Source: an uncultured Massilia sp.
Lineage (GTDB): Bacteria; Pseudomonadota; Gammaproteobacteria; Burkholderiales; Burkholderiaceae
Direction of reading: 5' to 3'
NCBI GenBank assembly: GCA_946481275.1
Contig: CAMLMV010000047.1
Coordinates: forward strand, 1-50,976
Length of the DNA stretch: 50,976 nt
Under the pieces are notes generated by a model, which saw only the letters and a list, made by a program, of their open reading frames with translations, was not told where the DNA came from and searched no databases. Positions 16,873 to 26,019 of this stretch are shown here, one piece after another; position 1 is the first letter of the stretch, and the number at the start of each line of letters is the position of its first letter. Position numbers and translations under genes: made by a program.

Positions 16873-19263
16873 TTGAAACTTACAACGATTCGTCAGTCCG
16901 TCCTGCTGGGCCTGTACGGCAGCGCGGCACTGGCTCTCGCGCCGGCCGCCTTCGCACAAAATGCCACCGCGCCCGCCGCTTCCGACGCCAACATCCAGAG
17001 CGTCAACATCGTCGGCTCGCGCCGCGTCGGCAACACGTCGTCCACCGATACCCCGGTGCCCGTCGACTACATCCCGCTGACGAAGGCCGCCGAGCAGAGC
17101 GGCCAGTTCGACCTGGCCCAGACCCTGGCCAATATCTCGCCGTCGTTCAACTCGACGCGCCAGACCGGTGCCGACGGCGCCGACCTGGTCGACTCCGCGG
17201 CGCTGCGCGGCCTCGGCTCCGACCAGACCCTCGTGCTCGTGAACGGCAAGCGTCGCCACACGACGGCCCTCGTGAACCTGTTCGGCGCGCGCAACCGCGG
17301 CAACACGGGCACGGACATGAATGCGATCCCCGTCCTCGCCATCAAGAACGTGCAGGTGCTGCGCGACGGCGCCGCCGCACAATACGGTTCCGATGCCATC
17401 GCCGGCGTCATCAACGTGGAACTGCGCAAGGACCTGGGCTGCGAAGCCGTTGCCGGTTTCGGCGAATATTCGAAGCACGACGGCAAGAACTGGCTCGCCT
17501 CCGCCTACTGCGGCGTGGCCGTGGCGGACGGCGTGCTGGGCATCACGGGCGAATACTACGACCGCGGCCGCTCCAACCGCTCCGACCCGGGCAGCCTGCG
17601 CATCATCGGCGACACCAAGTCGAAGAACGAGACCGTCTACCTGAACGGCGAATTCCCGGTCGGCCCGGGCAAGCTGTACGTGACGGCCGGCGCCCAGACG
17701 CGCGACGCGTCGTCGGCGGCATGGGCACGCGGCGGCATCGGTTCGGACGACATCCCGTCGCGCAACTCGGCCGCCATGTACCCGGGCGGCTTCGTCCCGT
17801 TCATCAACGGCGACATCGACGACCGCTACGGCATCATCGGCTACCGCACCCGCATCGGCGACTGGGCCAGCGATTTTTCGCAGACCTATGGCTACAACCG
17901 CATGCGCTACGACATCGCGCACACGCTCAACGCGTCGATCGCGAACCTGGACCTGATCAACGGCGGCAAGGGCATCAGCCCGTCGCAGTTCGACGCCGGC
18001 GGCTTCTCGTTCCGCCAGCTGACGACCAACGCCGACTTCAGCCGCTTCTACGACGACATCCTCGGCGGCCTGAACGCCGCGTTCGGCTTCGAATACCGCA
18101 AGGAGAATTACCAGATCTTCGCGGGCGAGCCAGGTTCGTACAACGACGTCGACGGCCTGGGCTTCGGCGGCAATGCCGGCAGCCAGGGCTTCCCGGGCTT
18201 CCAGCCGGGCGACGCCGCAAACCGCGACCGCCACAGCTCCGCCGCCTACCTCGACTTCGAGGCCGACATCGCTCCGCGCACCAAGCTGCAGGCCGCCGTG
18301 CGCCACGAGCGCTACTCCGACTTCGGCTCGACGACGACCGGCAAGCTGGCCGGCGCCTTCAAGGCCACGGACGACCTGCTGCTGCGCGCATCGGCCAGCA
18401 CGGGCTTCCGCGCACCGTCGCTGCAACAGGTCTACTTCTCGTCGACCTTCACCGACTTCGTCAGCGGCGTGCCGATGGACGTCGTGCTCGCGCCGAACGG
18501 CGGCAAGGTCGCCAACGCGGCCGGCATCCCGAAGCTGCATGAAGAGAAATCGAAGAGCTACACGCTGGGCGCGACGTGGACGCCGACGAAAGCCATCTCC
18601 GTCACGGCCGACCTGTACCACATCCAGATCGACAACCGCATCGTGCTGTCGGGCCGCTTCGACGCCGACAACTACCCGGCCCTCGGCGCCATCCTGCAGA
18701 ACCTGGGCGTGGGCCAGGCGCAGTTCTTCGTGAACTCCGTCGACACCCACACGCGCGGCCTGGACCTGACCGCGTCGCACCGTATGAGCCTGGGCGCCGG
18801 CAAGCTGGCCACGTACCTGGCCATGAACTTCAGCAAGACCGACGTGACGGGCGTGCACGCCCCGGCCGCGCTGGCCGGCTACGAAGACGTGCTGCTGTCC
18901 GAACGCGAGCGCCTGTTCATCGAACAGGGCGGCCCGCGCCGCAAGGCCACGCTGGACTTCGACTACCTGCTCGGCCAGCTGGAAACGGACTTCCGCATCA
19001 TCCACTACGGTCCGCAGACGCTGGGCACGTTCTCCGGTCCGCCAGTGCCGAACCAGTACTACAAGGCGAAGACGTCGGCCGACCTCGCGTTCACGTGGTC
19101 GTTCACCGAGAAGACCAAGCTGACCGTCGGCGGCACGAACATCTTCAACGTGCATCCGACCCAGCAGAACCCGGATGAGACGGATAACGGCTTCAAGTAC
19201 GAAAGCGTGCAGTTCGGCCTGAACGGCGCCGCCTACTTCGCGCGCCTGTCGCACAAGTTCTGA
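16873..19263 (+). CDS. TonB-dependent outer-membrane receptor
   Basis: This is a receptor of about 796 residues for energised uptake of a large or scarce substrate. The TTG at 16873 has GGAG nine bases upstream and gives a clean signal peptide (KLTTIRQSVLLGLYGSAALALAPAAFAQ region). In-frame ATGs at 16846 and 16822 are alternatives. A plug domain follows, with LVLVNGKRRHTTALVN and VQVLRDGAAAQYGSDAIAGVINVEL, then a beta-barrel ending in the aromatic LSHKF terminus. The ligand is not evident, no Fur box was seen, and no adjacent uptake genes give a clue. Confidence 0.93.
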   Translation: MKLTTIRQSVLLGLYGSAALALAPAAFAQNATAPAASDANIQSVNIVGSRRVGNTSSTDTPVPVDYIPLTKAAEQSGQFDLAQTLANISPSFNSTRQTGADGADLVDSAALRGLGSDQTLVLVNGKRRHTTALVNLFGARNRGNTGTDMNAIPVLAIKNVQVLRDGAAAQYGSDAIAGVINVELRKDLGCEAVAGFGEYSKHDGKNWLASAYCGVAVADGVLGITGEYYDRGRSNRSDPGSLRIIGDTKSKNETVYLNGEFPVGPGKLYVTAGAQTRDASSAAWARGGIGSDDIPSRNSAAMYPGGFVPFINGDIDDRYGIIGYRTRIGDWASDFSQTYGYNRMRYDIAHTLNASIANLDLINGGKGISPSQFDAGGFSFRQLTTNADFSRFYDDILGGLNAAFGFEYRKENYQIFAGEPGSYNDVDGLGFGGNAGSQGFPGFQPGDAANRDRHSSAAYLDFEADIAPRTKLQAAVRHERYSDFGSTTTGKLAGAFKATDDLLLRASASTGFRAPSLQQVYFSSTFTDFVSGVPMDVVLAPNGGKVANAAGIPKLHEEKSKSYTLGATWTPTKAISVTADLYHIQIDNRIVLSGRFDADNYPALGAILQNLGVGQAQFFVNSVDTHTRGLDLTASHRMSLGAGKLATYLAMNFSKTDVTGVHAPAALAGYEDVLLSERERLFIEQGGPRRKATLDFDYLLGQLETDFRIIHYGPQTLGTFSGPPVPNQYYKAKTSADLAFTWSFTEKTKLTVGGTNIFNVHPTQQNPDETDNGFKYESVQFGLNGAAYFARLSHKF

Positions 19264-19274
19264 TCCTCGCCCCC

Positions 19275-19300
19275 ACGTCGCCCTCGCCCGAGGGCGACGT
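19275..19300. terminator. Hairpin after the TonB-dependent receptor gene
   Basis: ACGTCGCCCT (19275-19284) and AGGGCGACGT (19291-19300) form a perfect ten-base stem with a six-base loop, 12 bases after the stop codon. It has no U-tract, so it is either a weak intrinsic terminator or an mRNA-stabilising 3' hairpin. Confidence 0.55.
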
Positions 19301-19443
19301 TCCCCGCCATATCGTTTCCGAGCCGAACTGAACGCATCCTGACGGCATCGTCGCGTAACGCACGCGAAACGAAAAATCGCGTCCGTAAAACCTGTGTTAT
19401 GTTTCGTATCGCTGATGCATAACAAGGCTGTCGACGGATCGAT

Positions 19444-20445
19444 ATGAGCTTCCCCAACGAAACCGTAGTTCCCGACAAGTTTGCAGTCGGCCCGTCAGGC
19501 GCGCCCCTGCTGTCGCTCGTCGTCCCGTTCTACAACGAACAGGAGATGATCCCGCACTTCTTCAGCGGCGTGATCCCGGAACTCGAACGCATTCCGAACA
19601 TCCGTTTCGAGATCCTGTGCGTGAACGACGGCAGCCGCGACCGCACGCTCGACGCCCTCATCGCGTACGCCCACGCGGATGCGCGCGTGCGTGTCGTCGA
19701 TCTCACGCGTAATTTCGGCAAGGAAGCGGCACTGACGGCCGCCATCTTCGAAGCGCGCGGCGACCTGATCGTGCCGTTCGATGCGGATTTGCAAGATCCG
19801 CCCGACGTCATCGGCAAGCTGGTCGAGAAATGGCGCGAGGGATATGACGTCGTGCTGGCCAAGCGGGCCGACCGCGAATCCGATTCGCTGCTGAAGAAAT
19901 GGACCGCGCAATTCTTCTACCGCATCCACAACGACATGGCCGACCTGCCGATCCCGGAAAACGTCGGCGATTTCCGCCTGTTCACCCGCAATGTCGCCAA
20001 CGCGTTGAAGACGCTGCCGGAATCGTGCCGCTTCATGAAGGGGCTGTTCGCGTGGGTCGGGTTCAAGACGGCCGTCGTCGAATACCGGCGCGCGCCCCGC
20101 GCGGCGGGCAAGACGAAGTTTTCCGGCTGGAAGCTTTGGAATTTTGCGCTGGAAGGCATCACCAGTTTTTCGACGCTGCCGCTGCGCATCTGGACCTATC
20201 TCGGCGTTTGCGTGGCGATCTTCGCGCTGACGCGCGCCGTCTGGCTCGTCATCCGCACGATCCTGTACGGCGTCGACGTGCCCGGCTATGCGTCGCTGGC
20301 GACGGCGATCCTGCTGCTCGGCGGCATCCAGCTGATCGGCATCGGCGTCCTTGGCGAATACGTGGGCCGCATCTACCTCGAATCGAAGGGGCGGCCCGTG
20401 TACCTCGTGCGCAAGCGCTACGAAAAGGCGATGGCCCATGCCTGA
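19444..20445 (+). CDS. GtrB-type polyprenyl-phosphate glycosyltransferase (GT2)
   Basis: This 333-residue membrane-linked family 2 glycosyltransferase would load a sugar onto undecaprenyl phosphate on the cytoplasmic face. The catalytic half shows SLVVPFYNEQEMI, LCVNDGSRDRT and the DADLQD metal motif. The C-terminal third has two membrane helices (around 240-262 and 275-298), the layout of GtrB/DPM1-like enzymes. Its stop overlaps the start of the gtrA-like gene by eight bases, and a GT39 gene follows. The three look like a gtrB-gtrA-gtr(specific) glycosylation operon. Confidence 0.9.
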   Translation: MSFPNETVVPDKFAVGPSGAPLLSLVVPFYNEQEMIPHFFSGVIPELERIPNIRFEILCVNDGSRDRTLDALIAYAHADARVRVVDLTRNFGKEAALTAAIFEARGDLIVPFDADLQDPPDVIGKLVEKWREGYDVVLAKRADRESDSLLKKWTAQFFYRIHNDMADLPIPENVGDFRLFTRNVANALKTLPESCRFMKGLFAWVGFKTAVVEYRRAPRAAGKTKFSGWKLWNFALEGITSFSTLPLRIWTYLGVCVAIFALTRAVWLVIRTILYGVDVPGYASLATAILLLGGIQLIGIGVLGEYVGRIYLESKGRPVYLVRKRYEKAMAHA

Positions 20446-20845
20446 ACGCGGCGGCGTGGGCCGCTTCCTGATGTACGCCGCGGTCGGTGCCGCCGGGACG
20501 GCCGGGCACTACGCCTTCCTGCTCACGGCCGTCGCGCTGGGCGTGCTGGCGCCCGTGCCGGCGTCCGTCATTGGCGCCCTCGTCGGCGCCGTCATCAATT
20601 TCGTGCTGAATGCCGCCGTCACGTTTCGCGGCCATGCGCACGCGCACTTCGCGTGGCGCACGGCCGCGCGCTTCTTCGCGACCGCCGGCGTGGCCGCCGC
20701 CCTCAACGGCGCCGCGATGGCCGTGCTCGTGAACGGCGTGCGCCTCGACTATCGCCTGGCCCAGGTGCTCGTGACGGGCACGCTGCTGTGCGCCACCTAT
20801 GTGGTCAACTCGCTATGGACATTTCAAGCCACCAAGGCCCGCTGA
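20438..20845 (+). CDS. GtrA family membrane protein (probable lipid-sugar flippase)
   Basis: This is a 135-residue protein with four hydrophobic segments. It begins GRFLMYAAVGAAGTAGHYAFLL and contains a VNSLWTF block near the C-terminus, the signature of GtrA. GtrA proteins are thought to move undecaprenyl-phosphate sugars across the inner membrane. The ATG lies inside the last codons of the upstream glycosyltransferase, so translation is likely coupled. The GT39 gene begins 31 bases before this gene ends. Confidence 0.88.
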   Translation: MPERGGVGRFLMYAAVGAAGTAGHYAFLLTAVALGVLAPVPASVIGALVGAVINFVLNAAVTFRGHAHAHFAWRTAARFFATAGVAAALNGAAMAVLVNGVRLDYRLAQVLVTGTLLCATYVVNSLWTFQATKAR

Positions 20846-22371
20846 CGCCGTTCCCGGCGGCCGCTCCGGTCGGACGTGACGTACCGCTGGCCCGCTTCTG
20901 GACGCTGGCGCTGCTCGTGACAGGCCTCGCCCTGCTGCTCCGGTTGCCCACGCTGGCCAGCCGCTCGCTGTGGCTGGACGAGACGTACAGCGCGTGGTTC
21001 GCCGCCGTCCCGCTGCGCGAACTGTGGACGAGCGTGCCGCTGTACGAGACGCACCCGCCCTTCTACTACACCCTGCTCAAGGGCTGGACCGCCCTGTTCG
21101 GCACGCACGAGGCGGCGCTGCGCAGCCTGTCCGTTCTCGCCAGCGTGCTGACGGTGTTCGCGCTGCCCGCCTGTGCACGCTGGGCGCGGCTCGGCGCAAA
21201 GGCGGAGCGCGTCGCGCTGCTGGCCGCCCTGTTCCTTGCCGTGAACGCGGCCAGCATCCAGTATGCGCAGCAGGCCAGGCCGTACGCGCTCCAGGCGCTG
21301 GCCGGGTCGCTGGCCGTGTTCTTTGCCGGCATGCTCGTGCTGTCCTTCATGCGCCCGGACGCGCGGCGGTGGCGGTGGATCATCGGCCTCGCCATCAGCG
21401 CGGGCCTGACGATGTGGCTGCACAACACGGGCGTGTTCGCCGCACTGGGCCTGTGGACGGGCATGACGGCCGCGCTGCTGGCAGGGACGCCCGGCCCGCG
21501 CCGCCCGCAGATCCTGGCCGTGGGCCTGGCGGGCATCGGCGCGCTGCTCGTGTGGTCGCCGTTCATCCCGATGCTCGTCCGGCAGAACGCGGCGATGGCG
21601 CACCTGTCGTACTGGATCCGTTTTACGCCGCGTAACGTCACCGCGGCGTGGACCGTCATCAGCGGCGGGCAGGTGCTGCACTATCCCGTCGCGCTGCTCG
21701 TGCTGCTGGGGTTTGCCTGGCTGTGGAAGCGGGCACGTGCCCATTTCTGGCTGTTCGCGTGCGTGCTCGCGCTGCCGATTCTCGCGTTGGCCGGCTACAG
21801 CTATTTCGTGAAGCCGGTGTTCCTGTCGCGATTGTTCCTGTGGCTCGGGCCGTTGGGGATGGTGTTGACGGCACTGGGCATCGTGCGCCTGCCGTCGCGC
21901 TGGCGCCTGTCCGCGACCGCCGCCGTGCTGGCGTTGTCCGCGTATGCCGTGCTGGGTTTTTATCGCTCGCACACGGAAGACTGGCGCGGGATGCTGGCGC
22001 AGGTCGCGCGAGAAAGCCGGCCGGACGACGTCGTGCTCGCGTTCCCGAACGAAGTGCAGATGCCCGTCGCCTATTACATGAAGACGGGACCGGCCGTCGC
22101 CTGTCTGCCGGGCCCCTTCCCCGCGCTGCACCTGCCGCGCACGTACACGGGCAATTCCGGCGCGCCGAACGTCGCGCCCGAGGACGTGGCGCGGATCCGG
22201 GCGTTGACGGCCGGGCACCAGCGTGTGTGGCTGATCGAGCGGCTGGCGAAGCTGTACGATCCGGACGGGATCGTGATGAAGGAATTGGGAAGCCGCTACC
22301 GGCTGGTAAAAACCATCGAAGGGAACGGGGCCAATATCCGCCTGTACGAAGCTGTTACGCCGGGAACGTGA
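20815..22371 (+). CDS. GT39/PMT-like integral membrane glycosyltransferase
   Basis: This is a 518-residue multi-pass membrane protein of the GT-C class. After the first membrane segment comes RSLWLDETYSAW, whose acidic residues (LDE) match the catalytic D-E pair of PMT/ArnT-type enzymes, then THPPFYYTLLKGW in the same extracytoplasmic loop. It would transfer a sugar from a polyprenyl carrier to a periplasmic acceptor (inference). It overlaps the gtrA-like gene by 31 bases, and its 3' end overlaps the convergent histidine kinase gene by 17 bases. The acceptor is unknown. Confidence 0.85.
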   Translation: MDISSHQGPLTPFPAAAPVGRDVPLARFWTLALLVTGLALLLRLPTLASRSLWLDETYSAWFAAVPLRELWTSVPLYETHPPFYYTLLKGWTALFGTHEAALRSLSVLASVLTVFALPACARWARLGAKAERVALLAALFLAVNAASIQYAQQARPYALQALAGSLAVFFAGMLVLSFMRPDARRWRWIIGLAISAGLTMWLHNTGVFAALGLWTGMTAALLAGTPGPRRPQILAVGLAGIGALLVWSPFIPMLVRQNAAMAHLSYWIRFTPRNVTAAWTVISGGQVLHYPVALLVLLGFAWLWKRARAHFWLFACVLALPILALAGYSYFVKPVFLSRLFLWLGPLGMVLTALGIVRLPSRWRLSATAAVLALSAYAVLGFYRSHTEDWRGMLAQVARESRPDDVVLAFPNEVQMPVAYYMKTGPAVACLPGPFPALHLPRTYTGNSGAPNVAPEDVARIRALTAGHQRVWLIERLAKLYDPDGIVMKELGSRYRLVKTIEGNGANIRLYEAVTPGT

Positions 22372-23683
22372 CGGTGGCTTCGAGCCCGCCCAGCCGCTTC
22401 GACTCGCCCAGCGCCAGGGTCGCGCCATGCCGCTCCGCGATCGACTTGATGATGGCGAGACCGAGTCCGCTGCCTTTCGCGTCGCTGCCCGGCACGCGAT
22501 AAAAGCGGTCGAACACGCGCTCGCGTTCCGCCGGCGGGATGCCCGGGCCGCTGTCTTCCACGGTCACGGTCACGCCGCGGTTGTCCGCCACCACCGACAC
22601 GTCGACCGTGCCGCCCTCCGGCGTGTACTTGATCGCATTGTCGATGAGGTTACGCAGCAGGATCATCAACGCGTCCGGCTGCCCCTCCACCTCGGCGCTG
22701 TCCGCGCGCGGCAGGCCGAGATCGATCTGCTTGGCGGCCGCGACGCCGGCCAGTTCCGCGACGGCGCGTTTGGCCGCGCCGGCGACGTCGACCGGCTGGC
22801 GCGGCGCGCCGCCCGCGACGCTCGCTTCCTGGCGCGCCAGCACGAGCAGCTGCTCGACCAGTCTCGTCGCCCGTTCGATGCCGGCCGTCAGGCGGGCGAC
22901 GGCGACGCGTTTCGCGTCCGGGCTGTCCGACCGCTCCAGGCTCTGCACCTGCAGTTTCAGGGCGGCGAGCGGCGTGCGCAGCTCGTGCGCGGCGTCGGCG
23001 ACGAAATGCTGCTGGGCGTCGAATGCCGTGCGCACGCGGCCGAACAGCAGGTTCAGTTCCTGCACGAGCGGGCGCACCTCGTCCGGCAAACCGGCTTCGG
23101 ACACGGCGGACAGGTCATCCGCCTGGCGCGACGCCACCTGCTTGCGCACGCGCGCGACGGGTTCCAGAGAGCCGCTGACGACCCACCACACGACGAGCAT
23201 CAGGATCGGCATCATGACGGCGATCGGACCCAGCGTGCGCAGCGCGAGATTACTGGCCATGCTGCGCCGCACGGCCAGGTCCTGCGCAACCTGCACGGTC
23301 TGGTTGTCGGTCTGGATCGAGAAGATGCGGTACGTCGTGCCGTTCGCGCGCACGTTGGAAAAGCCCAGCACGGCGCGCTGCGGCAGGTGCGCGTGCGACG
23401 CACTGCGGAACACGCGCACGCCGTCCGGCGACCACACCTGCACGACGAGGTCGTCGTTGCCGCTGATCGGGGTGTCGGCGTTGGCGTCCTCGGTGCTCGT
23501 CAGGGGCACGCGCGAACGCAGCGACAGCGCCATCTGCTGCATGTGGTAGTCGAAGATCTGGTCGGCGTCGTTGAGGGCGGTGCGATACGCGATGGACGCC
23601 TGCGCGACGGCCGCGATGGTGATCGCCGCCAGCAGGAACCACAGCAATCGCCCGCGCAGGGAGTGCGTGACCCTGACTTTCAT
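22355..23683 (-). CDS. Sensor histidine kinase (QseC/PmrB type)
   Basis: This 442-residue inner-membrane kinase has a membrane helix at about 10-30, a periplasmic sensor of about 130 residues, a second helix near 155-180 and a HAMP-like linker. The dimerisation domain carries HELRTPLAAL (phospho-accepting His). The ATPase domain carries NLIDNAIKYTP (N box), DSGPGIPP (G1) and GSGLGLAI (G2). It starts 10 bases after the response regulator gene, with an AAGGCAT site in between, so the two form one operon. The signal is unknown. Confidence 0.95.
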   Translation of the reverse strand: MKVRVTHSLRGRLLWFLLAAITIAAVAQASIAYRTALNDADQIFDYHMQQMALSLRSRVPLTSTEDANADTPISGNDDLVVQVWSPDGVRVFRSASHAHLPQRAVLGFSNVRANGTTYRIFSIQTDNQTVQVAQDLAVRRSMASNLALRTLGPIAVMMPILMLVVWWVVSGSLEPVARVRKQVASRQADDLSAVSEAGLPDEVRPLVQELNLLFGRVRTAFDAQQHFVADAAHELRTPLAALKLQVQSLERSDSPDAKRVAVARLTAGIERATRLVEQLLVLARQEASVAGGAPRQPVDVAGAAKRAVAELAGVAAAKQIDLGLPRADSAEVEGQPDALMILLRNLIDNAIKYTPEGGTVDVSVVADNRGVTVTVEDSGPGIPPAERERVFDRFYRVPGSDAKGSGLGLAIIKSIAERHGATLALGESKRLGGLEATVTFPA

Positions 23684-23693
23684 GAGGATGCCT

Positions 23694-24356
23694 TCACGCC
23701 TTCGGGACCATGTAGCCCACGCCGCGCACGTTCTGGATCAAGTCGCTGCCCAGCTTCTTGCGCAGGCCGTGGATATAGACCTCGACGGCATTGCTGGACA
23801 CTTCGTCGCGCCAGCTGTACAGCTTTTCCTCGAGCTGGGCGCGCGACAGCACGGCGCCGGGACGCGCGACGAGCGCTTCCAGCACGGCCCATTCGCGCGC
23901 CGACAGCACGACCGGCTGCCCGTCGACCAGCACTTCGCGCGTGGCGGGATTCACGGAGATGTTCTTGTACTCGAACACGGGTTCGGCGCGCCCGGCGGCA
24001 CGCCGCAGCAGCGCGCGGATGCGCGCCAGCAGTTCGTCGAGATCGTAGGGTTTGAGGACGTAGTCGTCCGCGCCGGCATCGAGCCCGGCGATACGCTGGG
24101 AGACGGCGTCGCGCGCCGTGGCGACCAGCACCGGGGTGCGGTCCTTGCGGGCACGCATCGCGCGCAACACCTCGAGCCCGTCCTTGCGGGGCAGGCCGAG
24201 GTCCAGAACGACGAGGTCGTAGTTCTGGTTCTGCATGAGGGCCGTGTCGGCCATCTCGCCGTCCTTGACCCAGTCGACGGCGTAGTGCTCGGCCCGGAGC
24301 AGGTCGAGCACTACTTCGCCGATCATCGTATCGTCTTCCACCAGCAGCAGCCGCAT
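23694..24356 (-). CDS. OmpR-family response regulator
   Basis: This is a 220-residue DNA-binding regulator. The receiver domain has the acidic pair EDD near residue 7, the phospho-acceptor Asp in VVLDLGLP at about 51 and the conserved Lys in VLKPYD at about 102. The C-terminal winged helix carries LSAREWAVLEALV and SNAVEVYIHGLRKKLG. The pattern is that of QseB/PmrA/TctD. It lies upstream of its kinase and 51 bases after the degP-type protease gene on the same strand, which suggests a link to envelope stress (inference). Confidence 0.95.
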   Translation of the reverse strand: MRLLLVEDDTMIGEVVLDLLRAEHYAVDWVKDGEMADTALMQNQNYDLVVLDLGLPRKDGLEVLRAMRARKDRTPVLVATARDAVSQRIAGLDAGADDYVLKPYDLDELLARIRALLRRAAGRAEPVFEYKNISVNPATREVLVDGQPVVLSAREWAVLEALVARPGAVLSRAQLEEKLYSWRDEVSSNAVEVYIHGLRKKLGSDLIQNVRGVGYMVPKA

Positions 24357-24407
24357 CCAATCCCCCGATTCTCAGAAACCAGTGCCGACATCAGACATTA
24401 CGATCCA

Positions 24408-25934
24408 TCAGCTGATCGGCACCGGGATGAAGATCTTCTCATCCCCGCGCTGAACCAGCAAGGCCACCGACTTGGCGGACTTCTTCACCACGTCGCGCAC
24501 CTGGGCCACCGACGCCACCGGCTTGCCGTTCACGGCCAGCACCACGTCGCCCGGCTGCACGCCGGCCACGGCCGCCGCACCGCCCGCATCCTCGACGACG
24601 AGACCCGACGCGACGCCGACCTGGCTGCGCTCGGCCGGATCCAGCGGACGCAGGGCCAGGCCCAGCTTGGCGCCGCCGTCGATGCCGGCCAGGTTGTCGC
24701 GGCTGGCCGGATCCGCCTTGGCGCTGGCCAGCGTCGCGGTCACCTGCATGTCCTTGCCGTCGCGCCAGACATCCATCGTCAGCCGGTCGCCCGGCTTGGC
24801 GATCGCCACGATGGCCGACAGGTCGCCGCCCGAGATCAGGGACTGGCCGTTGACCTTGCGGATCACGTCGCCCGCCTTGAGGCCGGCCTTCTCGGCCGCG
24901 CTGCCGCGCTCCACGTTCGCCACGAGTGCGCCGTCCGGCGACTGCAGCTTGAACGCATCGGCGAAGCTCTGGCCGACGTCCTGCAGGCTGACGCCAAGCT
25001 TGGCGTGCTGCACCTTGCCGGTCGCGACGATCTGGTCCTTGATGCGCACGGCGACGTCGATCGGGATCGCGAACGACAGGCCCTGGTAGCCGCCCGTCTG
25101 GCTGAAGATCTGCGAGTTGATGCCGACGACCTCGCCGCGCGTGTTGAACAGCGGGCCGCCCGAGTTACCCGGGTTGACCGCGACGTCGGTCTGGATGAAC
25201 TGCACGCCGTTATTGTCGATGGTGCGGCCTTTCGCGCTCACGACGCCGGCGGTCACGGTCGATTCCAGGCCGAACGGCGAACCGATCGCCAGCACCCATT
25301 CGCCGACCTGCAGGTTGCGCGTGTTCCCGAGCGGGACGACGGGCAGGTTTTTCGCATCGATCTTCAGCACGGCGACGTCGGTGCGCGGATCGGAGCCGAG
25401 GACTTTCGCGCGGTATTCGCGGCGGTCCTGCATCTTGACCGTGACTTCGTCGGCATCGCGCACCACGTGCGCATTCGTCAGGATGACGCCGTCCGGGCTG
25501 ACGATGAAGCCCGATCCGGCGCCGTAAACGAGTTCCCCGCGTCCGCCGCCGCGCGGTTGCTGCGGCTGGAAGCGGCGGAAGAATTCGAAGAACGGATCGT
25601 CCTCGTCGAACTGCGGCATCTGGCGCTGCGACACCTTCGTCGTGCCGACGACGCGGATGTTCACGACGGCCGGGCCGTTGTGCGAGACGATCTTGGTAAA
25701 GTCCGGCAGGGCCGTGCCGACCGGACTGCCCGCGACCGGCGCGGGGCTGGCTGCGACGGGAGCCGGAGTGGCAGCGGGGTTGGGTGCCCCAGTGGCTGCC
25801 GCTGCGGCGGCGGCCAAAGCGTTATTGTGTTCGACTGCGATCGCGCCAACCGCGCCGCCAATGACACCGGCCGCACACAGGGCCAGCGTGAGACGTTTTG
25901 CGGTGATGGCAGTAACGTTACCTTGGTTAGGCAT
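24408..25934 (-). CDS. degP: Do/DegP family periplasmic serine protease
   Basis: This 508-residue HtrA-family protease/chaperone degrades misfolded periplasmic proteins. A hydrophobic N-terminus (about 15-35) is a signal peptide or anchor, followed by an Ala/Pro-rich linker. The catalytic triad is His156 (TNAHVV), Asp186 (RTDVAVLKI) and Ser258 (GNSGGPL). Two PDZ domains follow, the first starting near FADAFKLQSPDGALV and the second near LRPLDPAERSQVG. GGGAG precedes the ATG. It heads a degP-regulator-kinase run on the minus strand. The symbol could equally be mucD. Confidence 0.93.
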   Translation of the reverse strand: MPNQGNVTAITAKRLTLALCAAGVIGGAVGAIAVEHNNALAAAAAAATGAPNPAATPAPVAASPAPVAGSPVGTALPDFTKIVSHNGPAVVNIRVVGTTKVSQRQMPQFDEDDPFFEFFRRFQPQQPRGGGRGELVYGAGSGFIVSPDGVILTNAHVVRDADEVTVKMQDRREYRAKVLGSDPRTDVAVLKIDAKNLPVVPLGNTRNLQVGEWVLAIGSPFGLESTVTAGVVSAKGRTIDNNGVQFIQTDVAVNPGNSGGPLFNTRGEVVGINSQIFSQTGGYQGLSFAIPIDVAVRIKDQIVATGKVQHAKLGVSLQDVGQSFADAFKLQSPDGALVANVERGSAAEKAGLKAGDVIRKVNGQSLISGGDLSAIVAIAKPGDRLTMDVWRDGKDMQVTATLASAKADPASRDNLAGIDGGAKLGLALRPLDPAERSQVGVASGLVVEDAGGAAAVAGVQPGDVVLAVNGKPVASVAQVRDVVKKSAKSVALLVQRGDEKIFIPVPIS

Positions 25935-26019
25935 CGACGTGCTCCCAGATTGGAAAAAGTGGTTTTGAAAACTGCTCTTTTCGTAGGGAGTATATTGGCG
26001 CAGCAGTCTTAGACGTCCC

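Noticed and set aside
16828..19425. 865-residue minus-strand open frame opposite the TonB-dependent receptor
   Set aside because: Composition is dominated by Arg, Ala, Val and Gln with no domain; it is the antisense shadow of a well-supported receptor gene.
23571..26012. 813-residue plus-strand open frame over the regulator and degP genes
   Set aside because: Antisense to two clearly recognised genes and without any domain.
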